From assembly GCA_021806345.1 (NCBI GenBank), contig JAJZXP010000098.1:1-11168 (forward strand): a stretch of 11,168 bases of DNA, given 5' to 3'. The stretch's first letter is position 1, and every line of letters begins with the position of its first letter. The stretch is from Thermoplasmata archaeon (lineage in GTDB: Archaea > Thermoplasmatota > Thermoplasmata > Thermoplasmatales > Thermoplasmataceae). Shown piece by piece: positions 1 to 6,310 of the stretch. The notes under the pieces were generated by a model. It was not told where the DNA came from, made no database searches, and worked only from the letters and a program-made list of their open reading frames with translations. The position numbers and the translations under genes are program-made.

Positions 1-1
1 T

Positions 2-91
2 AACTTCGGTAGAGAATCCAGTGCAACCTTAACAGTTAAAAAGCTCTCTGAGGCAGTAGAATTCATAAAGGAATTCGTTGGGGACTCGTAG
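2..91 (+). CDS. C-terminal end of a gene cut by the window edge; possibly trehalose-6-phosphate phosphatase-like (HAD family)
   Basis: The frame is open from base 2 to a TAG at 89-91, giving 29 residues; the other five frames all contain stops in this stretch. The tail starts NFGRESSATLTV and ends with a helix-like EAVEFIKEFVG. From memory this resembles the last segment of trehalose-6-phosphate phosphatase-related HAD proteins such as the Thermoplasma acidophilum one, where a G-x-G-E-x-x-A strand is followed by a helix ending in a K-F-I-like motif. Sitting next to a sugar-type ABC importer is compatible with a trehalose role. With only 29 residues and no catalytic motif visible, the product name is a weak inference, while the existence of a coding end is reasonably supported. 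The stop lies 2 bases from the stop of the convergent ABC ATPase gene. Confidence 0.5.
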   Translation, partial: NFGRESSATLTVKKLSEAVEFIKEFVGDS

Positions 92-93
92 AT

Positions 94-1098
94 TCAGCTT
101 TCTTCCTCCTCGATAAAATCACTGAAAATAATCATGTGTTCCCTGGACACATTGAACTTTATGTCTCCATGTAACTTGCTCAGATGATCCCTCTCCGTAT
201 AGCACCTTATTTTTTCATCGTTGAACATGAAGCTGATCATTCTTCTGGAACCCATGAACTGGTTTTCAACCACCTTCCCGGTAAATTCTCCATTCAGATC
301 AGGTAGAATATCCTCATATCTTAAACCAGCATTGTTGGTAAATTGCTCACCATAAAAAAGGGTAGCAGTGGATGGTTTTAAAATATTAACCTCACCCACA
401 AAACCGGATACAAACCTTGTTTTGGGCTTTCTATACAGTTCCTCTGGTATGCCCGTTTGTTCAACTTTTCCCCTGTGAATAATGACCATTTGATCCCCCA
501 ACGCCATTCCTTCTGCCTGATCGTGAGTCACGTGAATAGCGGTAAGTTCAAATTCTCTCTGTATCTTTTTCAGGTAATCTCTAAGATCCACTCTCACCTT
601 TGCATCCAGATTGGAAAGCGGTTCATCTAGGAGAAGAATTCTTGGCCGTTTTATAACCGCTCTTGCAAGAGCTACCCTCTGCTGCTGGCCACCACTTAAC
701 TGCTTGGGAAGTTTTTCCATCTTGTCATTAAGTCCCATAATTTGACTTATTTCTTCGATTTTTTTATCAATTTCCCCGGGGCTCAATTTTGCCTGAATTA
801 AAGGAGTTGCAATATTCTGGTACACAGATAAATGTGGATATAAAGCATAATTTTGAAAGACCAGTCCAATACTTCTCTTCCATGGCGGTTCCCTAAGAAT
901 ATTCATGCCATCTACAGTCATCTCCCCTTCATCAGCACTTTCCAGTCCTGCTACTATTCTGAGAAATGTTGTTTTTCCTGATCCTGAGGGTCCAAGAACA
1001 GTGAGATAACTTTTTTCGCTGAATGTCAACTCAGGTATGTCAAGTGCCCTAAAATTCCCGAAGTTTTTCTTAAGATTCTTTATCATGATTTCTGTCAA
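94..1098 (-). CDS. Sugar-type ABC importer ATPase (MalK/CUT1-like) with TOBE domain
   Basis: This cytoplasmic ATPase (334 aa) should power the importer encoded just upstream in the same operon. All ABC motifs are intact: Walker A GPSGSGKT (36-43), Q-loop Q82, signature LSGGQQQ (134-140), Walker B ILLLDEP (154-160), D-loop SNLD (162-165) and switch histidine H192 in THDQ. Residues from about 235 look like the C-terminal regulatory/TOBE region of MalK-type proteins, slightly shorter than the usual ~370 aa total. The start is TTG at 1098-1096, not the ATG at 1086: a GGAGGT lies 8 bases before the TTG but 20 bases before the ATG, and the N-terminus then has the normal family length. The TTG overlaps the permease stop as TTGA, implying translational coupling. 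The substrate cannot be read from the ATPase; a disaccharide such as trehalose or maltose is an inference from family and context. Confidence 0.95.
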   Translation of the reverse strand: MTEIMIKNLKKNFGNFRALDIPELTFSEKSYLTVLGPSGSGKTTFLRIVAGLESADEGEMTVDGMNILREPPWKRSIGLVFQNYALYPHLSVYQNIATPLIQAKLSPGEIDKKIEEISQIMGLNDKMEKLPKQLSGGQQQRVALARAVIKRPRILLLDEPLSNLDAKVRVDLRDYLKKIQREFELTAIHVTHDQAEGMALGDQMVIIHRGKVEQTGIPEELYRKPKTRFVSGFVGEVNILKPSTATLFYGEQFTNNAGLRYEDILPDLNGEFTGKVVENQFMGSRRMISFMFNDEKIRCYTERDHLSKLHGDIKFNVSREHMIIFSDFIEEEES

Positions 1099-2804
1099 TT
1101 TACACTACCTCCGGTTCTCCACAATTTATCAATCTTGTTCCTTACTATTATGACAAGAATTAATGATGGTATAATACTGATTATGCTTGTTGCAGCAAGT
1201 AAACCATACTTAAATGCCTCATGACCGACTGTCGATCCTATAAGTATGGTTATTGTCTGTGCTCCTGAAGGGTAATATATGCTCAAGTTGAATGGCGAAT
1301 AAGTGAGAGCCAGGGGGAAAATCAGTGCTCCCCATGCCAAAACGAAAGCATACAAAAACGTCACATACATTCCATCGTAGCTTAAAGGAATTATTATTCG
1401 CCTCAATGTTCTGAAAAGATTCATACCATCCATATTTGCCGCCTCCTCAACGTGATTTGGAAAATTCTGGTAGAAATTGTACAGCATCCAAATGGAAAGG
1501 GGCAGTATGAAGACTGGATATGATATTATCAATCCTGTCATCTGATTGAGCTGACCTAAATTTCCAATTATGTTGTGCATGGGTATTAGGAAGATTATGG
1601 TGGGAAGGGAATAAATAAATAGAACTGTCCCAATGAGTTTCAGCCCACCAAGCTTGTATCTTGCAGCAGAGTACGCTACAGGAAGGCCTATGATTACCAC
1701 AAGAGCAGAGGCAACAAGGGAAGCCAGCAGGCTCGATATAAAGTATGGACCGCCAATTGTTAATGCCTGTGAATAATTCGTACCGGTCAATATTTTTGGA
1801 TAGAATATTGGGGGGATCCTGATTATTTCGGAAAGGGGCCTTACAGAGTCAATTCCAAGGAAGACAATCGGGCCAATGAGGAAGATAATAAAAAGACCCA
1901 TTATGATCCAGAGTAAAATTTCTGGCATTTCCCTATTAGGAAATATCTTCATACCTATTCCCCATGTTTTTGAGGTTTTAGCCTTGTTTCCTCTCAATGT
2001 AAGATATACAAACGCAATTGTAAACAATGAGGATAAAACAGAAACTATTATAATTATTACAGCCGCAAGTCCAATATCTGAATAATAATTCTGATATGCA
2101 AAATAAGAGAGATCATTGATAGCGAAAGGTGTGGAATCGGATTGGAGAACATAAATTGGGTCAAAGGTAAAAGAACCGTACATCAGCATAAGAACGAAGG
2201 CGGAAAGAATGTTGGATTTAATGTAGGGGATATCAATGTTGAGCAATTTCCTTGCACCCCTCACTCCATCCATTTGAGATGCCTCTTCCAGAGCTGGAGG
2301 TATAGATTTCATTCCGGAGTATATGATAAGCGTGGCCAGAGGGAGGCTGGACCAAACGTCCACAAGAACGACACTCCATGCTGAATGAAATATGTCAAAT
2401 TTTCCAAAATAGTACGGCACTCCATATGAAGGATTGAACAAAAGCAGCCATATATTGGCAGAGGTCACCTGTGGGATGAATGAGGGAAGTAAAATCAACG
2501 GAATCAAGTAAGGTTTGTTAAGTCTTTTTAAAAATGCCGCCAGAGGAATGGCCAGGCCTATATCAATTATGGGCACAAATAGTGTATAAATTATAGTATT
2601 GTCTATAAGCTCATATATATGGGGAATGGAAAAAAGAATCTCGTAATTCTTGAGCCCAACAAATGATCCTATCCCAGTAAATGAAAATGTTTCGAAAGAA
2701 ATTATGACGTTATCAAAAATTGGATACAATACAAAAATAATAAAATAAATTAAGGCAGGCATTGTCACAATCAATGCCTGTTTTTTAATTGATGATTTTA
2801 ACAT
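1095..2804 (-). CDS. Single-chain sugar-type ABC permease: fused MalF-like and MalG-like subunits
   Basis: The protein has 569 aa and two copies of the binding-protein-dependent permease domain. Each half has about six hydrophobic segments and one cytoplasmic EAA loop that docks on the ATPase: EEASQMDG (173-180, followed by IDIP to 193) and EEAANMDG (453-460, followed by IIIP to 473), 280 residues apart. A hydrophilic linker around residues 270-290 (RGNKAKTSKT) joins the halves. In most CUT1 sugar importers these are two separate proteins of about 290 aa each; here one chain would supply the full transmembrane pore. The first half lacks the large periplasmic P2 insert of E. coli MalF. ATG at 2804 follows the binding-protein stop by one base (TGAGATG), and the TGA stop overlaps the ATPase start, so the three genes are one transcript. 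Fused permeases are known in iron transporters, but these sequences look sugar-type. Confidence 0.93.
   Translation of the reverse strand: MLKSSIKKQALIVTMPALIYFIIFVLYPIFDNVIISFETFSFTGIGSFVGLKNYEILFSIPHIYELIDNTIIYTLFVPIIDIGLAIPLAAFLKRLNKPYLIPLILLPSFIPQVTSANIWLLLFNPSYGVPYYFGKFDIFHSAWSVVLVDVWSSLPLATLIIYSGMKSIPPALEEASQMDGVRGARKLLNIDIPYIKSNILSAFVLMLMYGSFTFDPIYVLQSDSTPFAINDLSYFAYQNYYSDIGLAAVIIIIVSVLSSLFTIAFVYLTLRGNKAKTSKTWGIGMKIFPNREMPEILLWIIMGLFIIFLIGPIVFLGIDSVRPLSEIIRIPPIFYPKILTGTNYSQALTIGGPYFISSLLASLVASALVVIIGLPVAYSAARYKLGGLKLIGTVLFIYSLPTIIFLIPMHNIIGNLGQLNQMTGLIISYPVFILPLSIWMLYNFYQNFPNHVEEAANMDGMNLFRTLRRIIIPLSYDGMYVTFLYAFVLAWGALIFPLALTYSPFNLSIYYPSGAQTITILIGSTVGHEAFKYGLLAATSIISIIPSLILVIIVRNKIDKLWRTGGSVN
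1107..1112 (-). promoter_or_regulatory. Ribosome binding site GGAGGT that decides the TTG start of the ABC ATPase
   Basis: On the minus strand GGAGGT is followed by 8 bases and then TTG. It lies inside the last codons of the permease gene. The spacing fits the TTG and is too long for the next in-frame ATG. Confidence 0.8.
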
Positions 2805-2805
2805 C

Positions 2806-4248
2806 TCACAACTGTATGTTTTGGTTCTTTAATTCTGTTTCCCATTCATTTGCTGCAGTGCTTAAAGCCAGTGATGCTGTGGTTTTTCCAGTCAAATATT
2901 TGTATACCTGGTCATTGAAGTCAGGAATAAGAGTTGAGAAAAGCGGGGATGCTTTAAGAAATATTTCAGTGTAATTCTTCTGAATAACGATTGTCTTTGA
3001 ATAATTGTTTAGTGAGGATAACCAACTGAAGTTTGCAAGTGCAGCGGCTTCAGACAACCCGGTGTATGTTGATGGGACGTATGAATAATTGTTAATTCCC
3101 ATGGAGAATTCCGATGAAGATGAGGCAAATTGCAGGAACTGAAGGTCCAAAGTTATGTTTGTGCTGTAAGGGTTCACTCCAAGGAAAGTAGGAGAGTATC
3201 CAGTATAGTTTCCTGGTAGAAGTGAAATTCCGAGATTATTCTTTACCTGTGAAGTCGAATTTTCATATGTCGGAATAAAGCTGGACCATGCCAGACCCAT
3301 TGCATAATCCCCTGTACCGAAGTAGAGTTCCTGCTGGCTGTAGCCTATAGGCTGGGTTGCTGGATTTGGTTCATACTGTGTTAAATTCTTATACATCTCC
3401 AGAGCCTGAACACCGTAACTGTTGTTGTAAGAAACATTTACATGACCTTTGTTTAAGCCAAAGTAAGTCCAGTAGTTGGGGGAACTGTTATTCAATATTC
3501 CAGTCGCTTTCTGTCCTGCTCCATAAGGATAAAAGAGATTGTAAAAAGTATCAATAATTGAATGAGATGAACTGTCTGGCATCATCAGAGCGTATTTGTT
3601 GTTGCTTCCGTCAAATTGCGTGTTTTTGGAGATATAATTTGCCACGTCATTTAGTTCTGTCCAGTTCTTTAAAAACTTTGGGTTCATGTTAAAGTGGTAC
3701 AGTGAATAGAATCCGTTCTGAAGAGTCTTATTGGCAAACACGCTTTCGTTGTATACCAATATATATCCAAGAACCGTGTGAATCGGGATACCTATGAAAT
3801 TATATCCATTCGCTGTGCCATTAGGAGCATAGGAACCAGATGCCAGATCACCAGATATAAAGTTGGTGGCATCTATATATTTTTGACCTAGAGTGCTGTT
3901 TAAGTTGTACAAATATGGAGCAAGGTCTGGAGCCTGCGATGCATAGTACATGAAAATACTGGGAGTTGAGGTCTTGCCCTGTAGTGTTGAGGAAGCGGTT
4001 GTGACCATATTGCTGTAACCAACCGAGTCTATCTTGACTGCCACATTTGGATGACTTTTCTCAAACTGTTTTCCTACGGCGTTAAGGTAGGAACAGGTCA
4101 TACTCCCGCTGTCCACCATAATAACCAGGGACTGCTTCTGAGCTGGTCTTTCATATACAATAATGCCTGCGGCCGCAATTATTACAATAACTACAATTAC
4201 AAGCGCGATCAAACCCATCTTACTATTTTTTCCAGATTTTTTTTGCAT
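2806..4248 (-). CDS. Extracellular solute-binding protein of the ABC importer, membrane-anchored and sequon-rich
   Basis: The protein (480 aa) starts with a lysine-rich stretch (KKSGKNSK, 3-10) and one hydrophobic segment (about 12-31), then a long domain resembling family 1 sugar-binding proteins (MalE-like): a strand LVIMVDSGS near 41-49 and a helix with FEKSHPNVAVKI (62-73). There is no lipobox cysteine after the hydrophobic segment (the only cysteine is C52), so the segment is probably an uncleaved anchor or an archaeal signal peptide, with the domain facing outside. The mature part contains about 17 N-X-S/T sequons, spread from N117 to N425, as expected for a glycosylated surface protein of a wall-less acidophile. 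It is first in the operon and should deliver ligand to the fused permease. Family ligand is sugar-like; the exact ligand is not deducible. No ribosome site precedes the ATG, consistent with a leaderless or short-leader mRNA. Confidence 0.9.
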   Translation of the reverse strand: MQKKSGKNSKMGLIALVIVVIVIIAAAGIIVYERPAQKQSLVIMVDSGSMTCSYLNAVGKQFEKSHPNVAVKIDSVGYSNMVTTASSTLQGKTSTPSIFMYYASQAPDLAPYLYNLNSTLGQKYIDATNFISGDLASGSYAPNGTANGYNFIGIPIHTVLGYILVYNESVFANKTLQNGFYSLYHFNMNPKFLKNWTELNDVANYISKNTQFDGSNNKYALMMPDSSSHSIIDTFYNLFYPYGAGQKATGILNNSSPNYWTYFGLNKGHVNVSYNNSYGVQALEMYKNLTQYEPNPATQPIGYSQQELYFGTGDYAMGLAWSSFIPTYENSTSQVKNNLGISLLPGNYTGYSPTFLGVNPYSTNITLDLQFLQFASSSSEFSMGINNYSYVPSTYTGLSEAAALANFSWLSSLNNYSKTIVIQKNYTEIFLKASPLFSTLIPDFNDQVYKYLTGKTTASLALSTAANEWETELKNQNIQL

Positions 4249-4275
4249 TTGAACTTCAACTAAGAATTACGTATG

Positions 4276-4307
4276 ATAATTAATCCTTTCCTATTGAATA
4301 TATATAA
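4276..4307 (-). promoter_or_regulatory. Candidate promoter(s) of the ABC importer operon
   Basis: Two minus-strand candidates exist. The nearer has BRE-like GGAAAGGA (4291-4284) directly before TATA-like TTAATTAT (4283-4276); a start about 25 bases downstream would fall at or next to the ATG at 4248, giving a leaderless mRNA, which suits the absence of a ribosome site. The farther is TTATATATAT (4307-4298), which would give a leader of about 28 bases. The sequence does not decide between them. Confidence 0.5.
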
Positions 4308-4511
4308 CTTGAAAACGTCATAAAATTAAAGGTTTTTATTATATTTATCTAATCAAATTAAAAATGGAAAAATAAACGCATATAATATATTTATGAGAGA
4401 TGGATATTACATATTTTCATATTATTGATTCCAGAATTCAGTTTAAAATAGAATCTGCATTTACCTGATTCTTGAAAATTGAATCGCAGTAAACGCATTA
4501 GGGCGATAATA

Positions 4512-4532
4512 AACCAAACTAACTTTTTAATA
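4512..4532 (+). promoter_or_regulatory. Candidate promoter of the thiolase operon
   Basis: A-rich AACCAAAC (4512-4519) precedes TATA-like TTTTTAATA (4524-4532). Initiation about 25 bases downstream would give a leader of roughly 10 bases before the ATG at 4562. No Shine-Dalgarno sequence precedes that ATG, consistent with a first gene on a short-leader mRNA. Confidence 0.5.
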
Positions 4533-4561
4533 GAAAGATATGATAAAAGAGTTGTGAACAA

Positions 4562-5821
4562 ATGAAAGGCGGAAGAGAAGTATATATGGTTTCTGGTGGA
4601 GTAACTAAGTTTTCCAAGTCAAATCCCGCAATGGACTTCAGGTTAAGAACGAAGAAATCATTTGACTACGCATTAAATGATATTGGCATTGGTGTAAAGG
4701 ATATTGACGGCTCAGTGGCTTCATATTTTTCGGACCATTTCCAGAGGCAATTAATGTCAGGAATAATGGCACAGGATTATTTGGCGCTTACACCAAAACC
4801 CAGTAAAAGAGTAGAAGGAGGAGGTGCAACAGGTGGACTGGCATTTCAAACTGGAGTTGAGGAAGTTGCATCAGGTAGGATGGATGTGTGCGCTGTTTAT
4901 GGCTTTGAAACCATGTCACATGTGAATACATGGAAGGGAAATGAATTCATAGCGCTTGCGAGTGATACAAACTTTGATTATCCAGTCGGAGGATTCTATA
5001 CAGGTTACTATGCAATGATGGCAGTAAGGCATATGCACGAATTTGGAACCACGGTAGAGCAATTAGCAAAAGTATCAGTCAAAAATCATGGAAATGCTAT
5101 CCACAACCCGTATTCGCAAAGTCCAATGAAGATCACGGTTCAGGATGTTAGAAACTCGCAGATGGTATCGTATCCTCTAACCAGACTTGATGTATGTACT
5201 ATGTCGGATGGGGCAGCTGTCGCCATACTTGCATCAGAGGAAAAGGCATTCGAAATGACAGATCATCCCGTTAAAATATCAGGCATTGGAACAGGTACAG
5301 ACACCATGAGACTTTCGGACAGACCGATGCTGAAAGTACCTCTACTGCCAAATGAGAAAGAAAGTGATTATAAGAATTTGAAGTATCCGGGTGTGCATTC
5401 TTTCCGCGCAGGAAGATCGGCAGCAATGGAAGCTTACAAAAATGCAGGAATTACGGATCCATTGGAAGAATTGGACTTAATCGAACTTCATGATGCATAC
5501 ACATCATCTGAAATTCAAACGTATGAGGATCTTGGTCTCTGCAAATATGGGGAAGGAGGTCTTTTTGTTGAAGAAGGAAAAGCCGATCTGAACGGAAAAG
5601 TAGCAGTAAACCCATCAGGTGGATTACTTGCATCCGGTCATCCAGTTGGTGCAACAGGCATCATGCAATCGGTGTTTATGTTCTGGCAGCTTCAACACAG
5701 TATTAAGAAGCATTTCAAGGACGATACCCTGCAGGTAAAAAATGCCAAAAAGGGATTAATACACAGTCATGCGGGAACGGGAACTTATGTGACGGTTTCC
5801 ATCATGGAGGCGGTAAAATGA
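4562..5821 (+). CDS. SCP2-type thiolase homologue lacking the nucleophilic cysteine
   Basis: The protein (419 aa) matches archaeal acetoacetyl-CoA/SCP2-type thiolases in layout: N-terminal strand REVYMVSGGVTKF (5-17), the helix after the active-site loop (G91 onward, with SGRMDVCAVYGFETM 104-118), LDVCTMSDGAAVAILASEE (209-227), ELHDAY (308-313), GHPVGATG (359-366) and HSHAGTGTY (401-409). In active thiolases the loop reads RVEAACASGG-like with a nucleophilic cysteine; here it is RVEGGGATGG (83-92), so the cysteine position is G88 (codon GGT, 4823-4825). The histidines of the HD and GHP motifs are kept. Conventional ping-pong Claisen condensation through an acyl-cysteine is therefore unlikely as usually drawn; the protein may bind acyl-CoA without condensing, use another residue, or be a complex subunit. 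It is first in the operon, overlapping the DUF35 partner by ATGA. Fold assignment is strong, the reaction uncertain. Confidence 0.9.
   Translation: MKGGREVYMVSGGVTKFSKSNPAMDFRLRTKKSFDYALNDIGIGVKDIDGSVASYFSDHFQRQLMSGIMAQDYLALTPKPSKRVEGGGATGGLAFQTGVEEVASGRMDVCAVYGFETMSHVNTWKGNEFIALASDTNFDYPVGGFYTGYYAMMAVRHMHEFGTTVEQLAKVSVKNHGNAIHNPYSQSPMKITVQDVRNSQMVSYPLTRLDVCTMSDGAAVAILASEEKAFEMTDHPVKISGIGTGTDTMRLSDRPMLKVPLLPNEKESDYKNLKYPGVHSFRAGRSAAMEAYKNAGITDPLEELDLIELHDAYTSSEIQTYEDLGLCKYGEGGLFVEEGKADLNGKVAVNPSGGLLASGHPVGATGIMQSVFMFWQLQHSIKKHFKDDTLQVKNAKKGLIHSHAGTGTYVTVSIMEAVK
5806..5810 (+). promoter_or_regulatory. Ribosome binding site GGAGG of the DUF35 gene
   Basis: GGAGG lies 7 bases before the ATG at 5818, within the last codons of the thiolase gene. 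It supports coupled translation through the ATGA overlap. Confidence 0.75.
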
Positions 5822-6309
5822 CAATTGATTATGATGCGAAGATGCCAGAGACTCAAGAAGGCACTGAAGTGTATAATACAGATCCACTCATAGTGAAATC
5901 TCATTATGAAATAGACTATGTCCACAGCTATGCACAGGATTCAGAATTCTTCAGGGCACTGGGAAAGAAGAAACTTATGGGTAGCAAGTGCAAGAGTTGT
6001 GGATATGTTTACGCAACCCCTAGGGGGCACTGCATGATATGTGGATCTGAAACTGAATGGCATGAATTGCCAAATGAAGGCAGGATACACACTTTCACAA
6101 CCTGTTATTTTGGTAGCGAGGCATTCCTCCCTGAAACACCTTTTAATCTAATTATGGTGGAATTCGAAGGAGTTGACTCGCTATTCATGGCAAGATTAAT
6201 AGGAGCATCTCAAGAGGACTTAAGAATAGGTATGAAAGTAAAAGCTAGATTCAAGAGAAATCTGACATTCAGCCCAACAGATGTATACTTCGTCCCTGCA
6301 AAGGATTAA
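5818..6309 (+). CDS. DUF35 zinc-ribbon/OB-fold protein, thiolase partner
   Basis: The protein (163 aa) has a rubredoxin-like zinc ribbon with four cysteines, C58-x2-C61 and C72-x2-C75, followed by an OB-fold region (about 85-155) containing GRIHTFTTCYF and FNLIMVEFEGVDSLFMARL. A helix with FFRALGKKKLMGSKC before the ribbon is typical of the family. In archaea such proteins bridge acetoacetyl-CoA thiolase and HMG-CoA synthase and share their CoA site in a single complex (established for a methanogen complex). Here the gene overlaps the thiolase stop (ATGA), so it almost certainly partners that protein, but no HMG-CoA synthase lies in the window. The N-terminal 30 or so residues are an acidic extension of unknown role. 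The TAA stop is one base from the next gene's ATG (TAATATG). Confidence 0.9.
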   Translation: MTIDYDAKMPETQEGTEVYNTDPLIVKSHYEIDYVHSYAQDSEFFRALGKKKLMGSKCKSCGYVYATPRGHCMICGSETEWHELPNEGRIHTFTTCYFGSEAFLPETPFNLIMVEFEGVDSLFMARLIGASQEDLRIGMKVKARFKRNLTFSPTDVYFVPAKD

Positions 6310-6310
6310 T

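Larger units (their letters stand above)
4249..4561. other. 313-base divergent intergenic region, AT-rich, no gene seen
   Basis: No credible coding frame is present; the longest ATG-started frames are around a dozen codons. It carries the divergent promoters at both ends. Its middle holds two direct copies of AAACGCAT (4374-4381 and 4491-4498) and four GATTC/GAATC pentamers (4427, 4451, 4467, 4481) within 60 bases, some in inverted orientation. These could be regulator sites, but no known operator is recognised. Confidence 0.6.

Noticed and set aside
1970..2010. Possible frameshift or lost stop joining two permease genes
   Set aside because: The frame is continuous through a normal hydrophilic linker, with no repeated bases or displaced ribosome site suggesting a sequencing error, so a true fusion is the simpler reading.
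6281..6310. Upstream ATG that would extend the ThyX-like protein by 10 residues
   Set aside because: It would overlap the DUF35 gene by 29 bases with no ribosome site; ATG 6311, one base after the DUF35 stop, fits the operon spacing seen at the other junctions.
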